18,215 bases of DNA. Origin: DATLYT01 sp035574455. GTDB taxonomy: Bacteria > Bacteroidota > Ignavibacteria > UBA10030. Shown here one piece after another: positions 6,026 to 11,971 of this stretch. The notes below the pieces were generated by a model that had not been told where the DNA came from, searched no databases, and saw only the letters and a program-made list of their open reading frames with translations. The position numbers were made by a program, and so were the translations under genes. The stretch is taken from NCBI GenBank assembly GCA_035574455.1, contig DATLYT010000063.1:1-18215 (forward strand), in the 5' to 3' direction. Every line of letters begins with the position of its first letter. Within the stretch, counting starts at the first letter, position 1.

Positions 6026-9000
6026 TTATCGCATCGAACGCCTTTGTAACTTCTGGCAGATGGCTTCTGCTTCTTGAGAGCTTTTGAAGACACCAAGAAA
6101 CACGCGATAACGGATTCCGAGCTGTGGGGTATCGACCCGTTCGATCGTAGCTGAGTAACCGGAAGCTTGTTCTACCATCCGCGCCGCTTGCCGTGCTTTC
6201 TGCTCAGTCTCCCACGACGAAACCTGAAGCACAAATCCCTTTTTCTCTCTGTCGAATGAGATTAGGCAGGGCAATGAGGACTCCGGCATCATACGTGGCG
6301 AAGGTCTGGACTGTGGACCAGGTTTCGTCTCCTGCACGACGGTTCCTTCTTGAATAATACGCAGCGTTCTTCTGCGCGGGAGGATTCTCAGCGTTACCTG
6401 CTGCTCGCTTCCCGGTTGCACGTCAAGCTCAAGACTCTCTCGCTCAACATAATGCTGTGCCGGCATGTCGCCGCCGGCAACACGGAGCGTCCATCGACCG
6501 GGACGGAGATCGGCAAACAGAAATCTCCCTTGAGTGTCGGTGACACGTCGCTGAACTTCAACACCATTCGTCAACTCTACAATCATTCCCTGCCTCCCGC
6601 CGGAGTCAATCAGGCGCGTCTGCGTCGTATCGGTGATGCCTTCATCAGCAAAGTCAAACAAGTGAACTGCTCCGGCGACTCTTCCGCTCTTCACCACGCC
6701 AATGTCCAACCGCTCTTCAGCAGCTCCACGCACGGTCACTTCAACAGGCATCGGGCGAAGCGTAACGCGGTCAAGTCCAATACTCGAAGGATCCACGACG
6801 ACAAAGTAGGTTCCGGGAGGAAGAGAGGGGAAGAGGTAATTTCCATCGGCGTCTGTTACTGCAACGAACGTACCGGCATTCAGCAGTACATTGCCTACAC
6901 CGACGCCCCGGTCATCAACAATGCGACCGCGGAGTTGACCCAGCGAGGCAATCCGATGCAACGGAACACCGATCGGCACGCTATATTCCACCGCGTAGGC
7001 ACGATCCCGTGCATCGAACAGAGGCCGCGAGTAGTTCTGCCGGCCTTTCACCACAATGCGATGACCGAATGGAAACTGGTGATCCAGCGTCACATCCAGA
7101 AAGCCGTACGACTGGTTAACCGTCGAAAACAGCCTTGTGCCAAAGGCGTTGAGCTGAAGCTGTGTCGATCCACCCAACATCACCCACGATGTCAACCCCA
7201 CAGAATAGCGTTTCTGTTTCTCGTCCGAGTAGAGATTGTTCTCCTCGGCATGCTCAACCGACAGTGTATAGGTCTGTGAGCCGCTCGGATTCAGGCTTGT
7301 AAACAGCGCGTACCGGCGATAGGGAAATCGCTTGCCCACCAAGAGGTCCTGCGTCGTTCCCATGTCTACGTCGAGGTAAACGCTTGCACCGGATAAGCCG
7401 TACCCAAGATGAAGCTGAGTCGTGTGCTGTTGGCGACGGTATTTGGAAATCGGAAAGAGATCCTCTTGCCTGCTTGAACGGTAAGAGAGGGAAATGTAGC
7501 TCGAATAACCGATGCCGACTTGCTGGTACTGATCACGCGGAGCGTAGAAATGGAGTGTATCGCGTTCCACATTGCGTTTCTCGTCTCGAACATATCCCTC
7601 CAGTCGCAGATGCTGCCACGGGAATAGGTTGAGACTGAGCGACTTGAGATTGAGGTCTCGATAGTAACCCGTGTACATCGGGTCGGCGTCCACGTAGCGA
7701 AGATCGTAGGAAAACCATGTTGCTCGGCCGTAAGCTCGGAGAGCGTACGCCTGTCCTTTCCCACTCCCTGCTTTACTCATGCCGTACTCCGCCTCGACTT
7801 CGGATTCTTTCCACGGCCGGACAATCCCATGTAAAGTTGCGATGTTGCTTTCCATTGCCTCGCTCTTTTTCAGATAGTTCACACCGATCTGATGCTCGCC
7901 GGAAAACTGATATCGCAGGAAACCGGCAATCTCCTGCTGTTTGGGTCCTGCATACCGATTCTGATTGAAAAAACCGCCGACCTGGAAATTCTTGAGCCGA
8001 AAGCGAGTCGACGCGCCGGCAGCATAGCGACTGAGCTCCGTGAGCTGAGAGAGAGAGTAGTTCCAGTCTCCTACTTGCACCTCAATGTTGGGACTGCGGT
8101 ATTGCAGCCGGTACTCATCGCGAATGCCGAGAACGGATGCGGTTTGCGTTCCAGGAGAGCGAAAGAGAAACTCCAGATTGTCGCGCCGGCTTTCCGTCAG
8201 ACTGCCAGACCCGAACACCTCGACCTGCTGTCGAATACCCGTGCGGTCGCCGGTAGAACGAACTCGAGCATAGAGAGGCAATTCGTGGTAGAGATTCTGG
8301 ACTTTTTCGACCTGCGGAATCACATCGACCGTAGCAGATGCTCGTTGCATTACCGTGCTATCGTTCAGGACATGTGCCGTTAGCTCCATCGTGTTTGTGG
8401 CTTTGCCGACCAGCTCCTTGGGCGTCTGGACAACCGCAACAACCGTTCGTGTTGCTTGAGGTTGAAGTGGGAATTGCGTAGAGTCAATCTTGAAACGGAA
8501 GGAGTGGGAATTGTGTCCGCTAAGAACTACACCAACAGTCGTGTTCCCTCGATTCGTTAGCGCAAAGGTTGCTGTGTATGCTTTCCCGCCAACGACAAAG
8601 CGTGGAGCTTCGATCAACTGGAATTCTAACCTGAGAACGGGAGCGATAACCACCTCAAAGACTAGTTCTGCCCGATGCGGAGGGCGAGCGTTGTCTTCAA
8701 CCCTGTACCGAATCTGATAACTCCCTGCCTGCGTTGTCTGGGGAAGGACAATGCTCAGTAAGCGAATATCGGATTCTTGAGGATTGAGCTCAAACGGCTT
8801 CTCAGCCGTGAGCGAGCGCCATTGCGCGGGCGCAAGAAGTGTTGCAGTGTAGCGTCGTTTCTCCCGCGAGGCATTCCGCACCACAACGGTGGCAGAAACG
8901 ACATTGGACTGCCGAATTTCCAACTGCGGCTGTGCAGTGCTCAGTTCAATCTCCTGCGGCGTCTGAGCGCGAAGCATGACCGACAGGACAACCAGCCCGG

Positions 9001-9061
9001 CAAGAGAAAAAAATATCCGGTCAATCTGAGCCGGATATGATGTCGTTGCGTTCTTCACCAC
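6026..9061 (-). CDS. Usher-like outer-membrane barrel with Ig-like N-terminus and C-terminal SPOR domain
   Basis: A 1011-residue protein starting at GTG, 6 bases after the chaperone-like gene's stop. Residues 1-32 are a signal peptide. Residues ~37-140 and ~145-250 look like two Ig-fold (NEW3-like) domains. Residues ~255-700 are dense in alternating, aromatic-rich strands as in a large outer-membrane barrel, including a usher-like VQVGDWNYSLSQLT segment (~328-341). Residues ~707-790 and ~793-893 are two carboxypeptidase-regulatory-like domains, with DADGNYLFPSLPPGTY (737-752) and DTQGRFLFADLRPGRW (842-857). Residues ~941-1008 are a SPOR domain (FVLQVSSW ... YRVFLGVF), which binds peptidoglycan. 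The protein is expected in the outer membrane with its tail in the periplasm. Subunits on both sides plus a PapD-like neighbour suggest that it secretes and assembles them. It lacks a recognisable standard usher N-domain, so the function is inferred. Confidence 0.8.
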   Translation of the reverse strand: MVKNATTSYPAQIDRIFFSLAGLVVLSVMLRAQTPQEIELSTAQPQLEIRQSNVVSATVVVRNASREKRRYTATLLAPAQWRSLTAEKPFELNPQESDIRLLSIVLPQTTQAGSYQIRYRVEDNARPPHRAELVFEVVIAPVLRLEFQLIEAPRFVVGGKAYTATFALTNRGNTTVGVVLSGHNSHSFRFKIDSTQFPLQPQATRTVVAVVQTPKELVGKATNTMELTAHVLNDSTVMQRASATVDVIPQVEKVQNLYHELPLYARVRSTGDRTGIRQQVEVFGSGSLTESRRDNLEFLFRSPGTQTASVLGIRDEYRLQYRSPNIEVQVGDWNYSLSQLTELSRYAAGASTRFRLKNFQVGGFFNQNRYAGPKQQEIAGFLRYQFSGEHQIGVNYLKKSEAMESNIATLHGIVRPWKESEVEAEYGMSKAGSGKGQAYALRAYGRATWFSYDLRYVDADPMYTGYYRDLNLKSLSLNLFPWQHLRLEGYVRDEKRNVERDTLHFYAPRDQYQQVGIGYSSYISLSYRSSRQEDLFPISKYRRQQHTTQLHLGYGLSGASVYLDVDMGTTQDLLVGKRFPYRRYALFTSLNPSGSQTYTLSVEHAEENNLYSDEKQKRYSVGLTSWVMLGGSTQLQLNAFGTRLFSTVNQSYGFLDVTLDHQFPFGHRIVVKGRQNYSRPLFDARDRAYAVEYSVPIGVPLHRIASLGQLRGRIVDDRGVGVGNVLLNAGTFVAVTDADGNYLFPSLPPGTYFVVVDPSSIGLDRVTLRPMPVEVTVRGAAEERLDIGVVKSGRVAGAVHLFDFADEGITDTTQTRLIDSGGRQGMIVELTNGVEVQRRVTDTQGRFLFADLRPGRWTLRVAGGDMPAQHYVERESLELDVQPGSEQQVTLRILPRRRTLRIIQEGTVVQETKPGPQSRPSPRMMPESSLPCLISFDREKKGFVLQVSSWETEQKARQAARMVEQASGYSATIERVDTPQLGIRYRVFLGVFKSSQEAEAICQKLQRRSMR

Positions 9062-9067
9062 GCCCCG

Positions 9068-9883
9068 TCAAAATTTGAGCGTATACTGCCCGCCGAACAC
9101 ATCGTCGCCTCCGGCATCCACGACGATCAACGCTTTGTACGTTCCCGACGCCACGCTGCTCAGGTCAATCTGCTGGCGGACGGAAGTGCCGGGGTAAATT
9201 CTGTAGCGCGTCCCGGGAAACTTCCCACGCGAAACACCCTTTTCATCGAACAGTTCCACGTACACCTCGGGACGAATACCAATCTCGCCCGTATTCTCAA
9301 TATCGACCTGAAGAATCCTGCCCGACTTTTCCTTCGGTACAATCTGAACGCCAACGAAGTTAATTCTTCTCGTCCCCGTGTTCGCAATGTGGGTAACGAT
9401 CTGAATACCATACCGAATCGTCTGCATAATTCCCATCTCCGCTTTCTTATCGGCGCGGGGCAGAGTTGACTCGGGTGAGCCGCGTGGAATCGCTTCGACC
9501 ATCAACATACTCCAATATGTACCGATAAGCTGATTGCCGTCCGTCGTTGGAGGAACCGTAACGCTGTAATTCACCGCTGCGGTTGTCTGGGGTGGCAACA
9601 GGAGATAGGCCGGGCTGAAGGTAATCCACTTTGCATTCGAACGGGCATGCGACCCCGGATCGCCGTAGCTATTCGTGCCGCTGTGGTGAAAGAGATAATC
9701 TGTCTGATATACCTTCGCCTCTTGCGGCTCGTTCGTGTCGTTCCGGACAATTATAACTCCGGTATAGGATTCTCCCGGCCGCACTTCCCGCTCTTGACTG
9801 AGCTCCCCGATCACAGAGACTTGTGCCGAGGCAACCGCTGTCGTAAAGAGAAGTGCAACAAGGATGCTGATGATTGTTTTCAT
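9068..9883 (-). CDS. PapD-like periplasmic Ig-fold protein (putative subunit chaperone)
   Basis: A 271-residue protein with a signal peptide (cleavage after ASA at 20) and two Ig-like domains. Domain 1 (~22-132) runs from VIGELSQEREVRPGESYTG through WITFSPAYLLLPPQ (86-99) to IGTYWSMLMVEAIPR (120-134). That layout matches the pilus chaperone pattern of a Pro-Leu-Pro strand followed by a strand ending in 'IP'. Domain 2 (~150-271) ends YKALIVVDAGGD...GGQYTLKF. Pilus chaperones cap and fold subunits in the periplasm before passing them to an usher. The ribosome site AGGAG overlaps the previous stop and the start is 6 bases after it, and the usher-like gene follows 6 bases later, so the proteins are made together. 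An alternative is a DUF916/DUF3324-like surface-binding protein. Homology is weak by eye. Confidence 0.7.
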   Translation of the reverse strand: MKTIISILVALLFTTAVASAQVSVIGELSQEREVRPGESYTGVIIVRNDTNEPQEAKVYQTDYLFHHSGTNSYGDPGSHARSNAKWITFSPAYLLLPPQTTAAVNYSVTVPPTTDGNQLIGTYWSMLMVEAIPRGSPESTLPRADKKAEMGIMQTIRYGIQIVTHIANTGTRRINFVGVQIVPKEKSGRILQVDIENTGEIGIRPEVYVELFDEKGVSRGKFPGTRYRIYPGTSVRQQIDLSSVASGTYKALIVVDAGGDDVFGGQYTLKF

Positions 9884-9889
9884 ATGCTC

Positions 9890-10396
9890 CTACTGGGCAA
9901 GGATCGTGTAGGTGACGGTGTGGACATCGTTACCGACTTCAGCACTGCTTCCCTGGGCAAACGTCGCCGAGGCAGTGTACTGGAGCGTGCAAGAACCGGT
10001 ATTGGGCGGCCTTTGGGGGATATTAGTAATGAAATCCGCTGCCAGCATTCCGTGCGTCAACGTGACTTCTGGGGCGGCTGTGCCCGCTGAGACATTAGTG
10101 GCAACAACTTTCAATGTGAAATCCTGACCCGGGCAGGAGGTCGATACCGTAATTTTCGTCAGGTAGTTCTCGCGGCGGTAGTCAAGGGTTGTCAATGTGT
10201 TCACAACAGAAACCAGCTCCCCTCCCGGTAAGCCGGTGCTGATCGTCATCGCTACGTTGCCACCCTTGACTTTCACTGGCGGCTGGGCATACAGCTCGGT
10301 TTGAAACGCACAGAGAACAACGGAAAGAATCGCCAGCATCAATGCTTTCTGCATATTTCCCTGCATGTTTCCCATAGACTGAACTTGGCTTATCAT
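9890..10396 (-). CDS. Secreted cysteine-containing pilin-like subunit
   Basis: A 168-residue protein if translation begins at the ATG at 10396, whose ATGA overlaps the stop of the preceding gene; the frame is open further upstream but that part overlaps the neighbour. A signal peptide of ~38 residues (core ALMLAILSVVLCAF, cleavage near LYA-Q) is followed by a beta-rich domain. Cys88 (STSCPG) and Cys136 (TGSCTLQYTASA) could form a disulfide. The motifs TLK, EVTL, ADF and GSC--YTA-A--QG are shared with the protein encoded just upstream, so the two are paralogues. It sits directly before the chaperone-like gene (6-base gap). No sorting domain or lipobox is present. Candidate tip or minor subunit; the family is not recognised. 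Confidence 0.78.
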   Translation of the reverse strand: MISQVQSMGNMQGNMQKALMLAILSVVLCAFQTELYAQPPVKVKGGNVAMTISTGLPGGELVSVVNTLTTLDYRRENYLTKITVSTSCPGQDFTLKVVATNVSAGTAAPEVTLTHGMLAADFITNIPQRPPNTGSCTLQYTASATFAQGSSAEVGNDVHTVTYTILAQ

Positions 10397-10881
10397 TGTG
10401 TTTGCACGGTAAACGTAATTTGATGGTTGTCGGAACCTGTGCCCTGTGATGCAAGAGCAATCGCAGTGTACCGAATCTGGCAACTGCCTGAGCTTCGACC
10501 GACATTCAGCAAAAAATCGGCCGGTGTTGTGGAAAGCGTTACCTCTCCCGCTGCTATACCAACGGTCGGGCTGACGGCGAGAATCTTCAGCGTATATGTT
10601 GGATTAACCAGGTTTGTATTGACCGTAATCTTCTTGTTACTGCTATTGATTCCCCAGAGCAAGCTCGTAGACTGGTCTGTGGCCATCATCTGATCCTGCC
10701 CTGCAACCATACCAGCACCTGTAATGTTAAGATTGACAACGCCCGAGCTTACCTGCAGCACGGTGACCGTCGAAACCTGAACTGTCACTGTGTGGTTGTC
10801 TGACCCAATCTGGGCTTCAACGTTCGCCGGGATACTGAGGAGTGCGGCAAAAAGGAATATGGTTGAAAAAGTCTGTTTCAC
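10393..10881 (-). CDS. Secreted pilin-like subunit with matching N- and C-terminal strands
   Basis: The start is taken as the GTG at 10881 (162 residues) because it opens directly into a signal peptide (VKQTFSTIFLFAALLSIPANVEA-Q). The longer frame back to 11085 runs over terminator-like structures. A TTG four codons further up-frame is another option. No good ribosome site is seen. The mature protein is all-beta with one cysteine (Cys134, SGSCQIRYTAIA). A GSDNH--T--VQ motif occurs at the mature N-terminus (26-35) and again near the C-terminus (149-160). The paralogous protein encoded next shares the TLK, EVTL, DF and GSC--YTA-A motifs. It is translationally coupled to that gene by ATGA. Subunit role is inferred from size, fold and context. 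Confidence 0.72.
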   Translation of the reverse strand: MKQTFSTIFLFAALLSIPANVEAQIGSDNHTVTVQVSTVTVLQVSSGVVNLNITGAGMVAGQDQMMATDQSTSLLWGINSSNKKITVNTNLVNPTYTLKILAVSPTVGIAAGEVTLSTTPADFLLNVGRSSGSCQIRYTAIALASQGTGSDNHQITFTVQTQ

Positions 10882-10903
10882 GATGAGCCGATTATTGAAG
10901 AGC

Positions 10904-10932
10904 AATATAGGTCGAGTGATTCTGAGATTCAA
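10904..10932 (-). promoter_or_regulatory. Sigma-70-like promoter ahead of the second subunit and assembly genes
   Basis: On the minus strand TTGAAT (10932-10927) and TATATT (10909-10904) are spaced by 17 bases. Transcription would start near 10897, 16 bases before the GTG at 10881. It lies just after the terminator-like hairpin, so it could drive the second subunit, chaperone-like and usher-like genes separately. Promoter consensus in this phylum can differ, hence modest confidence. Confidence 0.4.
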
Positions 10933-10956
10933 GTCTGCTTTGGGAATCACCCCATA

Positions 10957-11027
10957 CAAAAAAACAAGACCATCCGCAACGTTGAACAAGTAGCCTCCCA
11001 GCACTCGCCCCCGAATACGGATGATCT
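10957..11027 (-). terminator. Terminator or attenuator between the first and second subunit genes
   Basis: On the minus strand AGATCATCCGTA (11027-11016) pairs with TGCGGATGGTCT (10978-10967) in a 12-bp stem with two G.U pairs. It is followed at once by TGTTTTTTTG. The loop is long (37 bases), so it may be a partial rather than full terminator. It would reduce read-through from the first subunit gene into the assembly genes. Confidence 0.55.
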
Positions 11028-11038
11028 GTTGAATCAGG

Positions 11039-11071
11039 ACAGCCCGTCGTGATATCAGGTCGACGGGCTGT
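11039..11071 (-). other. Strong intercistronic hairpin after the first subunit gene
   Basis: A perfect 11-bp inverted repeat, ACAGCCCGTCG (11039-11049) with CGACGGGCTGT (11061-11071), and an 11-base loop. It begins 13 bases after the stop of the first subunit gene. No T run follows on the minus strand, so it looks more like a 3'-end-stabilising or RNA-processing element than a stand-alone terminator. Confidence 0.6.
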
Positions 11072-11084
11072 TCCGTAAGTTGCA

Positions 11085-11585
11085 CTAGTTTGTCAGGGTC
11101 AGTGTAACGGTCCTTGTTGTCGAAGTGAGCGTACCGGCGCTGGCCGTAGCGGAGAACCTGTAACTGACTGTTTGGTTTGCATCTGCGCCGCGAGCGATAC
11201 CGGTCACAACATTGACCGCGCTGCCGGAGGTTGCATTAGAAATATCTACATATCCGAGGCTGGTACCTTTAGAGCTACCAAGGCTGAGTTCTAAGGTATA
11301 TCCTGAGGGCAAGGCGTTATTGAGCTCTGCTGTAATCTTCACAGTGTTGGCCACGTTCTGCGTAATGCTGTACGTTGTCGAGTTATCCGTAACCGGGGTA
11401 AGGTTATCAGAACCTGCCGTACCGGTGGTGATTGTCAGCGGGTTCGGATTGCCGGACGTCGCAATCTTATACACGGCGTTGACCTGAAGTGTCACATTCT
11501 GTGATGCGGTCGCTTGGGCCGATGCCGTTTGAAACGCTGCCGCTATCAGAATCGCGATCGAGAGGCTGATGATTGACTTTTTCAT
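11085..11585 (-). CDS. Putative major secreted pilin-like subunit (first gene of the cluster)
   Basis: A 166-residue protein with a classical signal peptide (MKKSIISLSIAILIAAAFQTASA-Q) and a Thr/Ser/Asn/Val-rich all-beta mature domain of ~143 residues without cysteine. Motifs are SGNP, TTYSIT-N, LGSSKGTSLGYVDISNA and GADANQ, with a C-terminal TRTVTLTLTN strand. It is a close paralogue of the protein at 5767-5270. The best ribosome site of the cluster (AAGGAG, 8 bases from the ATG) and two stabilising or terminating RNA structures behind it suggest that it is made in larger amounts than the downstream genes, as for a main structural subunit. It has no type IX sorting domain. The fold resembles fimbrial subunits (size, strands at both ends), but I cannot name a family. 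Confidence 0.82.
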   Translation of the reverse strand: MKKSIISLSIAILIAAAFQTASAQATASQNVTLQVNAVYKIATSGNPNPLTITTGTAGSDNLTPVTDNSTTYSITQNVANTVKITAELNNALPSGYTLELSLGSSKGTSLGYVDISNATSGSAVNVVTGIARGADANQTVSYRFSATASAGTLTSTTRTVTLTLTN

Positions 11586-11648
11586 TGCTGTTGCTCCTTA
11601 CTGATGTAATTAGTTGTGATGTTAAATTTCAAACTCTGAACAGATTTT

Positions 11649-11665
11649 AACCAACTGTGTGCCAA
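11649..11665 (-). promoter_or_regulatory. Candidate sigma-54 promoter for the first subunit gene (imperfect -12)
   Basis: The minus strand reads TTGGCAC-ACAG-TTGGT. The -24 part is perfect (GG at 11663-11662), and at the required N10 spacing the -12 dinucleotide is GT instead of GC. The predicted start is near 11638, giving a 52-base leader before the ATG at 11585. Supported by context (adjacent sigma-54 activator), weakened by the -12 mismatch. Confidence 0.42.
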
Positions 11666-11792
11666 ACCTGTTTTCCTTAGGTTTTTCAGTATTTTTCCCA
11701 AAACTTGTCTTTACGACTGTCTTATTATGAGATTTTTGTATCAACTCAATAAATTTAATAATTTTGTTGATTTCCTTCAATATTGTATACAT

Positions 11793-11810
11793 TTTGTAAA
11801 CCGATACAAA
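11793..11810. promoter_or_regulatory. Dyad TTTGTA-N6-TACAAA, candidate activator binding site
   Basis: A perfect 6-base inverted repeat midway between the two divergent -24/-12 elements. It lies ~160 bases upstream of the predicted subunit start and ~130 upstream of the predicted kinase start, within the usual range for sigma-54 enhancers. It overlaps TTGTAAAC (11794-11801), shared with the dyad at 5892-5909. Confidence 0.35.
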
Positions 11811-11901
11811 TTAGTTTCTCAAAACGATACTTTTTCTCCTCTATACTTCTAAGCGGCGTAAATAATTACAGGTGGGGAGTGATTTTCTCACACTATAATT
11901 A

Positions 11902-11918
11902 CTGGCACATAGATTGCC
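11902..11918 (+). promoter_or_regulatory. Sigma-54 (-24/-12) promoter of the two-component operon
   Basis: CTGGCAC-ATAGA-TTGCC matches the sigma-54 consensus (YTGGCAC-N5-TTGCW) at nearly every fixed position, with GG at 11904-11905, exact N10 spacing and GC at 11916-11917. The predicted start is near 11929, 43 bases before the ATG at 11972. Because the second gene of the operon encodes a sigma-54 activator, autoregulation is likely. Confidence 0.75.
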
Positions 11919-11971
11919 ATTTCATCAGGTATAAACGCAGTTTCCCGAAACACGTACGAGCACAGCTTGAC

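Larger units (their letters stand above)
11586..11971. promoter_or_regulatory. AT-rich divergent control region between subunit cluster and two-component genes
   Basis: A gene-free stretch of 386 bases, clearly more AT-rich than its surroundings. It holds the subunit ribosome site, a -24/-12-like element facing left (11649-11665) and a near-consensus one facing right (11902-11918). Between them are several related repeats: TTTGTATC at 11735-11742, its inverse GATACAAA at 11803-11810, the dyad TTTGTA-N6-TACAAA at 11793-11810, the palindrome TGTATACA at 11784-11791 and CGATAC at 11825-11830. These are candidate activator sites. Confidence 0.6.

Noticed and set aside
6350..7279. A 309-codon plus-strand open frame inside the usher-like gene
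   Set aside because: It lies fully antisense to the 1011-residue gene, has no ribosome site, signal or recognisable motif, and its composition (many His, Arg, Gln) is typical of a shadow frame.
6026..9061. TonB-dependent receptor as the identity of the 1011-residue protein
   Set aside because: TonB receptors in this group have the carboxypeptidase-regulatory domain at the N-terminus, then a plug. Here such domains come after the barrel, no plug or TonB box is seen, and two Ig-like domains come first.
10397..10483. Longer N-terminus (29 codons) for the third subunit protein
   Set aside because: It overlaps the coding part of the upstream subunit and precedes the signal peptide; the ATGA at 10396 is the natural coupled start.
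10882..11085. Longer N-terminus (68 codons) for the second subunit protein
   Set aside because: It would overlap the stop of the first subunit gene, run through two hairpins and bury the signal peptide. A start directly before the signal peptide is more reasonable.
11783..11971. Longer N-terminus for the histidine-kinase-like protein
   Set aside because: The extra 63 codons are AT-rich, cross the sigma-54 promoter and the dyad region, and would include no sensor domain. The ATG at 11972 fits the promoter.
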